A DNA stretch of 64,000 bases. Source: Bryum argenteum. Lineage: Eukaryota > Streptophyta > Bryopsida > Bryales > Bryaceae. The first letter of the stretch is position 1; each line of letters opens with the position of its first letter. Under the pieces are notes generated by a model. The model worked only from the letters and a program-made list of their open reading frames with translations, did not search any database and was not told where the DNA came from. Shown here piece by piece: positions 58,620-64,000 of the stretch. The translations under genes and the position numbers were made by a program. The stretch lies in NCBI GenBank assembly GCA_037043015.1, contig CM073323.1:7874001-7938000 (forward strand). The letters are read 5' to 3'.

Positions 58620-60114
58620 GTCGATCGATGAATCAAACCTCCGACCTTTTTATGGTTCAATCGCTGCACCCACAATCCTCGAACATAAGCATCCACCAAA
58701 AATGAACAGATCCAAACAATCGATTCTGAACAAAAAAAACGACCGGCTTGGCAACGACCAATAAAGCAGAAGCAATATAAATAGAACACTTCATAACCAG
58801 ACAAGCTGCAGCCACTCACTCGAAGCTGGTAACTAAAGTAATAACAGTAAAGAGCAAGCTTCGCCCGAATATGTAGCAATCAGACAGTGATCTCGAAAAC
58901 GGAAAAGAAAAATGCAGCTGGAGAACCAAAGTAAAAGCTCGCAATTGAGCAGACATGGATTGGTCGGAGCTTGTGGTTGATGAACTTACAGGCATACTGC
59001 AGATTGTGAGGTGAGTGAGCGAGGGGGTGATGACCAGTGTGAGAAAAGTAAAAGGAGAATTGACAGGTTCGTTAAGGAATATGCGACAGGATGATGCAGG
59101 ATTCTTGAGGATGCTGGTTACCGGTCGCCGTGAGTCTGTGATGATGGCCATCCATCATCCCGTGTCGATCGATGTGTGATTGCAGTTCCGTGAGTGCCGG
59201 ATTGTAACAGTTCAACTATCCCATAGAATTCACAATGCACATATGAGGCTCTTCCACATAGGAAAAGTCTCAGGAATCATGTATTGAAAGTCTATCTTAT
59301 GTGTTAACCGAGAATTTCTCCCATGTGAGAAAGTTCCACATGTGTTTCTTGTGTTTTCATGTGTTCAGGGCCACTTTATACTTGGGGCCGGATTGAGGGC
59401 CGACCCGAATTCTTCAAATTTCAACCAATAGGATGTTTCGATTTTTTCAAATCGGGCCCAAGGACTTTATACTAGGGCCCGACCGAAACTTCAACTTATC
59501 CTATGTGGCATTCTACGTGGCACTGTTTTGGCGCCAAACTGTTCACGCCCAAGTGATGCAATTAGGACAAGGTTTACCCGGTCCCGAACTTCCTACGAAC
59601 TTCCCACCTTGGGCCAAAACCCTAGCCGTTCAATCCGGCCCGCTCTCCGGCCGGCCCCAGCTTCTGTATAAAGTGGGCCTGAGCTTGCTTGTTTTGATCT
59701 ATGCACAGGATTTCTTTCATTTATTTTAGAGCCTTCCAGAATCTATGTGTGTTATTTTAGCCTGATTAGTGTAATTAGTGTCCCACCACAAATAGTGTTC
59801 AATACAATGTAGAAAGGTTGCTATGAAACAGAAATAGTTTCAAGGTTATTGTGGAAAGTGTGCATGTTGTACCATTGGTGACTAATTATGTGAAATCAAA
59901 AATAGTTTTTCGTGTTATATTAACATTATAACAATCGTAAGACAATTCCCAAAAGATTATAATTGGAAGCTTGCAGATCCATATTAACTTTGGTATTGAT
60001 TTTGAGTTGGTGCCCACAACATAAGTCATGTTTTGGTTGTATCAAACATAGATGAAGTTAAATGGAGATTTACTCTTTCATAGATTTACACAAGAGTTTT
60101 TGATGTAGAGTTAA
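58620..60114. other. Intergenic, 5' flank of the phosphatase gene, no gene supported
   Basis: No recognisable coding frame. At 59376-59480 CTTTATACTTGGGGCCGGAT and CTTTATACTAGGGCCCGACC with AACTTCAACTTATCCTATG versus ATTTCAACCAATAGGATG form a short diverged local duplication. Confidence 0.4.
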
Positions 60115-60697
60115 CCCTTAATGGTCACCAGTGACCAAACTGGTCACCAAGGTCATTGTTTTTGCTTTTGGGGTCCGACACAGTGGTAGGGTGCAAATCT
60201 TGTCCGAAGGCACCCCTATTCTTTAGTTTTTCCGAATCCAATGCTCCTTCCCGATTGCCTTCTTGAGGTTTGTGTGATCCGCGCGAAATTGTAGGGGCCA
60301 CGTGATCCCATGGTCAATGCTCTTTGACTTGGCCTTTCTTTTTATTTTTTTGACGATTTTTTTTCAAAATAATAAAAAATCTTGATCTTTATCCCTATAC
60401 CATGCTCTATGATGCCAAGTTTCAGAAAAAATGATCCAAGGGGAAAAACCAAAAAAACAATATGATATTTCTCACTCATGATTAGCATCCAAAACATTTT
60501 TTTCTCAACGGTGCCATTTTTTGAGATTTTACCGGATGTGATCGATCTTTTTTGCATTGGTCACATCACCAAGTTACCTTGATAACCACTGTTTCCGATT
60601 CTCAAAATTGTTTTACCTTCAGTGCAGAAATAAGGCCATAAGACAATGAGGTTGCATTTCTCTCCAATTTGTGGAAAACAAGGATGTCAATCAAGGG
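60115..60697. mobile_element. TTAA-flanked non-coding element, 583 bp
   Basis: TTAA at 60111-60114 and 60698-60701. The left terminus is CCCTTAATGG and the right terminus reverse-complemented is CCCTTGATTG. Near the left end GGTCACCAGTGACCAAACTG then GTCACC gives overlapping short palindromes; CAAACTGGTCACC is shared exactly with the element at 14704-15065. No open frame of note. Termini and target resemble piggyBac-type elements, but no transposase is present in the window. Confidence 0.5.
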
Positions 60698-60807
60698 TTA
60701 ACTAGAGAAACAAAAAGCTTTATAGTGACAAGTGGACGACCTCAAATTTGTGAACAAAGTTGTTCTACACTTGATTCTGGAAGATCCAGCTGTAGCATCT
60801 TGTTTGT

Positions 60808-63760
60808 AATTGATTGATTCAGCCTACCCACCAAATTTCACCTTAGTTACTGATTTTGAGTCATATTTAGTCATAGTTTTACTATTTGAAAAACAACATG
60901 TCTTTTGTGCTTATCTAGATTCATATTCAATCATAGTTTTTGTTTGCTGACCATAAGACTTTGTTTGTAATTGAGTGATTCAACTACCTACCGGATTTCA
61001 CTTGACTGATCTTGAGTCATATCCAGTCAATGTTTCAATATTAGAAAAAGAGCATATTGTATGTGCTTCTATAGATTCATTTTCAATTATAGTTTTTGTT
61101 CGCCCAGTGTAAGAATTTGTTTGTTATTGGTTGATTAGTCTACCTACGAGATTTTACCTTACTGATCTTGAGTCATATTCAGTCATTGTTTTAGTATTTG
61201 AGAAAGGGCATATCCTTTGTGCTTATCTAGATTCATTTTCAATCATGGTTTTTGTGTGCCGACCGTAAGAATTTATTTCTAATTGATTGATTAGTCTCCC
61301 TACCTCATTGAATCACCTTAATGATCTTGGGGCATATTGAGTCATTGTTTCGGTATTGAAAATGGCAAAATCTTATCTAAATTCATTTTCGATCATAGTT
61401 TTTGTTTTCTGACCATAAAATTTGTTTGTAAATGATTGATTTGTCTAACTACCATAATTCACCTTACTGATCTTGAGTCAAATTTAGTCATAGTTTCAAT
61501 ATATGAAAAACAATATATTCTTTGTACTTATCTAAATTCAATTTCAATCCTAATCTTTATTTGTCGACCATAAGAATTTGTTTGTAATTGATTGATGAAT
61601 CTACCTACGAGATTTTACTGTAAAAATTTGTTTGTAAATAATTGATAAGTTTACCGACGTGATTTCACCTTAAGGATCTTGAGCCATATCAAGTCTTAGT
61701 TTAAGTATTTGAAAAACAACATATATTTTGTGCTCATTTAAAGTCACATTCAATCATAGTTTTTGTTCGCTGACCGTAAGAATTTTTTTGTGATAAACTT
61801 ATTAGTCTACCCACCTCATTTCACCTTATTGAGCTAGAGTTATATTTAGTCATAGTTTCAGTATTTGTAAGAAAACATAGTCTTTGTGCTTATCTAGATT
61901 TATTTTCAATCGTAGTTTTTGTTTGTCAACCGTTAGAATTTGTATGTAATTGATTGATAAGTTACATACAAGATTTCACATTACTAACCTTGAGTCATAT
62001 TTAGTCATTGTTGCATTATTTGAAAAACAACATATTCTTTGTGCTTATCTTGAGTCATATTCAATCATAGTTTTTGTTTGCCGACCATAAGAATTGTTTG
62101 TTTTTAATTAATTAGTCTAACACTTTATTTCACCTTATCTTCAGTCAAAATCAGTCATAGTTTTAGTATTTGGGAAACAACATATCTTTTGTGCTTCTCT
62201 AGAGTCATAATTAATCATAGTTTTTGTTTTGCTCACCATAAGAATTGGTTTGTAATTGATGCATTACTCTACTTTCCAGACATTACCTTATTGATCTTGA
62301 GTCAAATGTAGTCATAGTTTCTGTATTTGAAATACACCATGTACTTTGTGCTTATCTAGATTCATTTTCAATCATAGTTTTTGTTTGCCAATGATAAGAA
62401 ATTGTTTGTACTTAAATGATTAGTTTACCCACTAGATTTCACCTTACTGATCTTCAGTCATTTTAGTCATAGTTTCAGTATTTGAAAAAAATATATACTT
62501 TATGACATATTCTTTGTGCTTATTTAGAGTCAAATTCAATCATAGATTCTGTTTGCGCCCTGTAAGAGTTTGTTTGTGATTAATTGATTTACTCTACCTA
62601 CCCGATTTCACCTTACTCAGCTTGGGTCATATCTATTCATAGTTTCAGTAGTTGAAAAATAACATGTTCTTTGTGCTTATCTAGAGTCATACTCTATCAT
62701 AGTATTTGTTTTCTGGCCATAAGAATATGTTTGTAATTAATTCATTATTCTACCCACCCTATATCACCTTATTGATCTTGAGTCAAATTTAGCTATAGTT
62801 TCACTATTTGAAAAATAACTTCGTCTCTGTGCTTATCTAGAATCATATTCAATCATAGTTTTTGTTTGTGGACCATAAGAATTAGTTTGTAATTAATTCA
62901 TTCATTTATCCACCAAACTTAACCTTATTGATTCTGAGTCATTTTCAGTAATAGATTCAGTATCTGAAAAAAAACATATTCTTTGTGCTTATCTAGAGTC
63001 ATATTCAATCATAATTTTGTTTGCTGACCATATGAATTTAACCCCAATTCCGTTAAAATGGCACTATGCCATGTGCCATTTTGTCACACTAGATCTTACA
63101 TTTGTGCTCATATAAAATGGTATATTTTGTAATATCACAATTTTTTTTTGTAATATCACTGCTTTATAAACATTGTCACTCATTTTCCCTAATATCACCT
63201 TAAAATTCTGTTATATCACATGGTTTTTGAACTACAGTTCGGAAAGTTGAGGTGTGCCATTTTACAGGAATAATGCCATTTTAACGGAATTGGGGTTATT
63301 TGTTTGTAATTAATTCATCAGTCTACCCACCACATTTCACCTTACTGACCTTGAGTCATATGAATTCGTTTGTAATTAATTCATCAGTCTACCCACCACA
63401 TTTCATCTTACTGACCTTGAGTCATATTCAGTCATTGTTTCGGTATTTGAAAAACGACATAATCCTTTGTGCTCATCTAGATTCATTCTCAATCATAGTT
63501 TTTGTTTGCCGACATTAAGAATTTGTTTGTAATTGACTGATTAGTCTACCTACTGGATTTTACCTTACTGATCTTTAGTCTTATTTAGTCATTATTTCTG
63601 TATTTGAAAAGAGCATATTGTTTGTGCTTATCTAGATTCACTTTCGATCATAGTTCGAGTTTTTGACAAGACATCATATTCTTTGTGTTTGATTGCTAGA
63701 TCTTTAGTTTAATTTAATTGGAGTTTCATTTTTTGAGAAATCCACATAATTTTTGTCCCT
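60808..63760. repeat. Tandem array of 156-bp monomers (satellite-like), about 17 units
   Basis: The anchor CTTGAGTCAT recurs at 60858, 61014, 61170, 61328, 61475, 61681, 61837, 61992, 62142, 62299, 62455, 62624, 62780, 62936, 63353, 63419 and 63575 (GAGTCAT positions). Most spacings are 155-158. The exceptions are a 52-bp internal gain (61475-61681), a small insertion (62455-62624), a 258-bp MITE (62936-63353) and a 66-bp partial duplicate (63353-63419). The consensus runs GAGTCATATTCAGTCATAG ... ACATATTCTTTGTGCTTATC ... TTTTTGTTTGCCGACCATA ... TTTGTTTGTAATTGATTGAT ... TTTCACCTTACTGATCTT. Units are diverged but unmistakable; very AT-rich; no gene. Confidence 0.9.
63040..63297. mobile_element. 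258-bp MITE inserted in the satellite array
   Basis: Perfect terminal inverted repeat of at least 24 bp: AACCCCAATTCCGTTAAAAT then GGCA at the left, and TGCC then ATTTTAACGGAATTGGGGTT at the right. It is flanked by ATTT on both sides (a 4-bp duplication; a TT or TA reading is also possible). Removing element plus duplication restores a 155-bp satellite monomer exactly. Internally TAATATCAC recurs three to four times. No coding capacity. Confidence 0.9.
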
Positions 63761-64000
63761 AATTGCCGTTGATTGATTTCAACCTGATGGGTTCAAGTTG
63801 AGTTTATTTATGACGAGTTTGAAATACATGTATTAGATGCACATAGTTCTGATGTGGTGAGTTGATGTGATGGATTCTACCCGCCTTTGGAATAGCAAGG
63901 TATTGCAAGCTTTTCCTTGAATTTTAAAGGCTACAAAAAGAATTCAAATTGGATAAATATTAAATTCACAAGACTTCAAACTACAAGATGATAACACTAT
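63761..64000. other. End of window, no feature seen
   Basis: Sequence after the last recognisable satellite monomer; nothing supportable. Confidence 0.4.

Noticed and set aside
60808-63760. CRISPR-like array of regular repeats
   Set aside because: Repeat units are contiguous 156-bp monomers with no unique spacers, and the DNA is plant nuclear.
1-64000. tRNA or rRNA genes
   Set aside because: Scanning for T-loop GGTTCRA motifs with matching acceptor stems gave no convincing cloverleaf; single hits near 29353 and 54146 lack the rest of the structure.

Overview
This window is eukaryotic nuclear DNA from a land plant. The intact genes have GT-AG introns, mostly under 550 bp (one, in the kinase-flanking VTC4-like gene, is about 530 bp). 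The coding content is plant-type: a TIR/CC-NBS-type NB-ARC exon, a bHLH-MYC N-domain, a VTC4-like inositol monophosphatase and a plant SirB1-like protein. The short introns, AT-rich spacers and style of gene families make a bryophyte (moss-like) my best guess. That guess is an inference, because I cannot search databases.

Layout. 0-2.9 kb: fragments of unrelated genes (NB-ARC exon, bHLH-MYC_N exons, possible endonuclease tail) with simple repeats. 2.9-8 kb: AT-rich spacer with a dispersed repeat, minisatellites, a 68-nt snap-back hairpin and a degenerate element flanked by TAA/TTAA. 8-24.4 kb: a pair of roughly 6 kb segmental duplicates (about 8.0-14.1 and 18.7-24.4 kb) on the minus strand. 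Each carries two copies of a Cys-rich protein kinase gene plus broken pieces of the neighbouring SirB1-like gene. Most of the kinase copies are clearly dead, and one has a single nonsense codon. 25.35-28.46 kb: the intact 7-exon SirB1-like gene (minus). 30.6-42.6 kb: a 27-exon gene (minus) for a roughly 2127-residue protein with an F5/8C-like N-terminus and an Arg/Asp/Glu-rich C-terminus. 42.7-50.7 kb: repeats, a TTAA element, telomere-like DNA and an unrecognised decayed gene. 50.8-53.5 kb: an 11-exon ATG27/MRH-type membrane protein gene (plus). 54.2-55.2 kb: a truncated plus-strand relative of the kinase genes. 55.9-58.6 kb: a 9-exon VTC4-like inositol/galactose-phosphate phosphatase gene (minus) with a 15-bp VNTR and a dispersed repeat inside its introns. 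60.1-63.8 kb: another TTAA element next to a roughly 3 kb tandem array of 156-bp monomers, interrupted by a clean 258-bp MITE.

The four complete genes look like housekeeping genes without an operon-like relation. The accessory signal lies in three places. The first is the kinase/SirB1 duplication block, which shows birth and death of a DFE-motif kinase family. The second is a set of non-coding elements bounded by TTAA and CCC(T/C)T termini, which resemble piggyBac-type non-autonomous transposons. The third is the 156-bp satellite. Exon boundaries were read by eye from splice signals, reading-frame continuity and family resemblance; total CDS lengths divide by three in each model.
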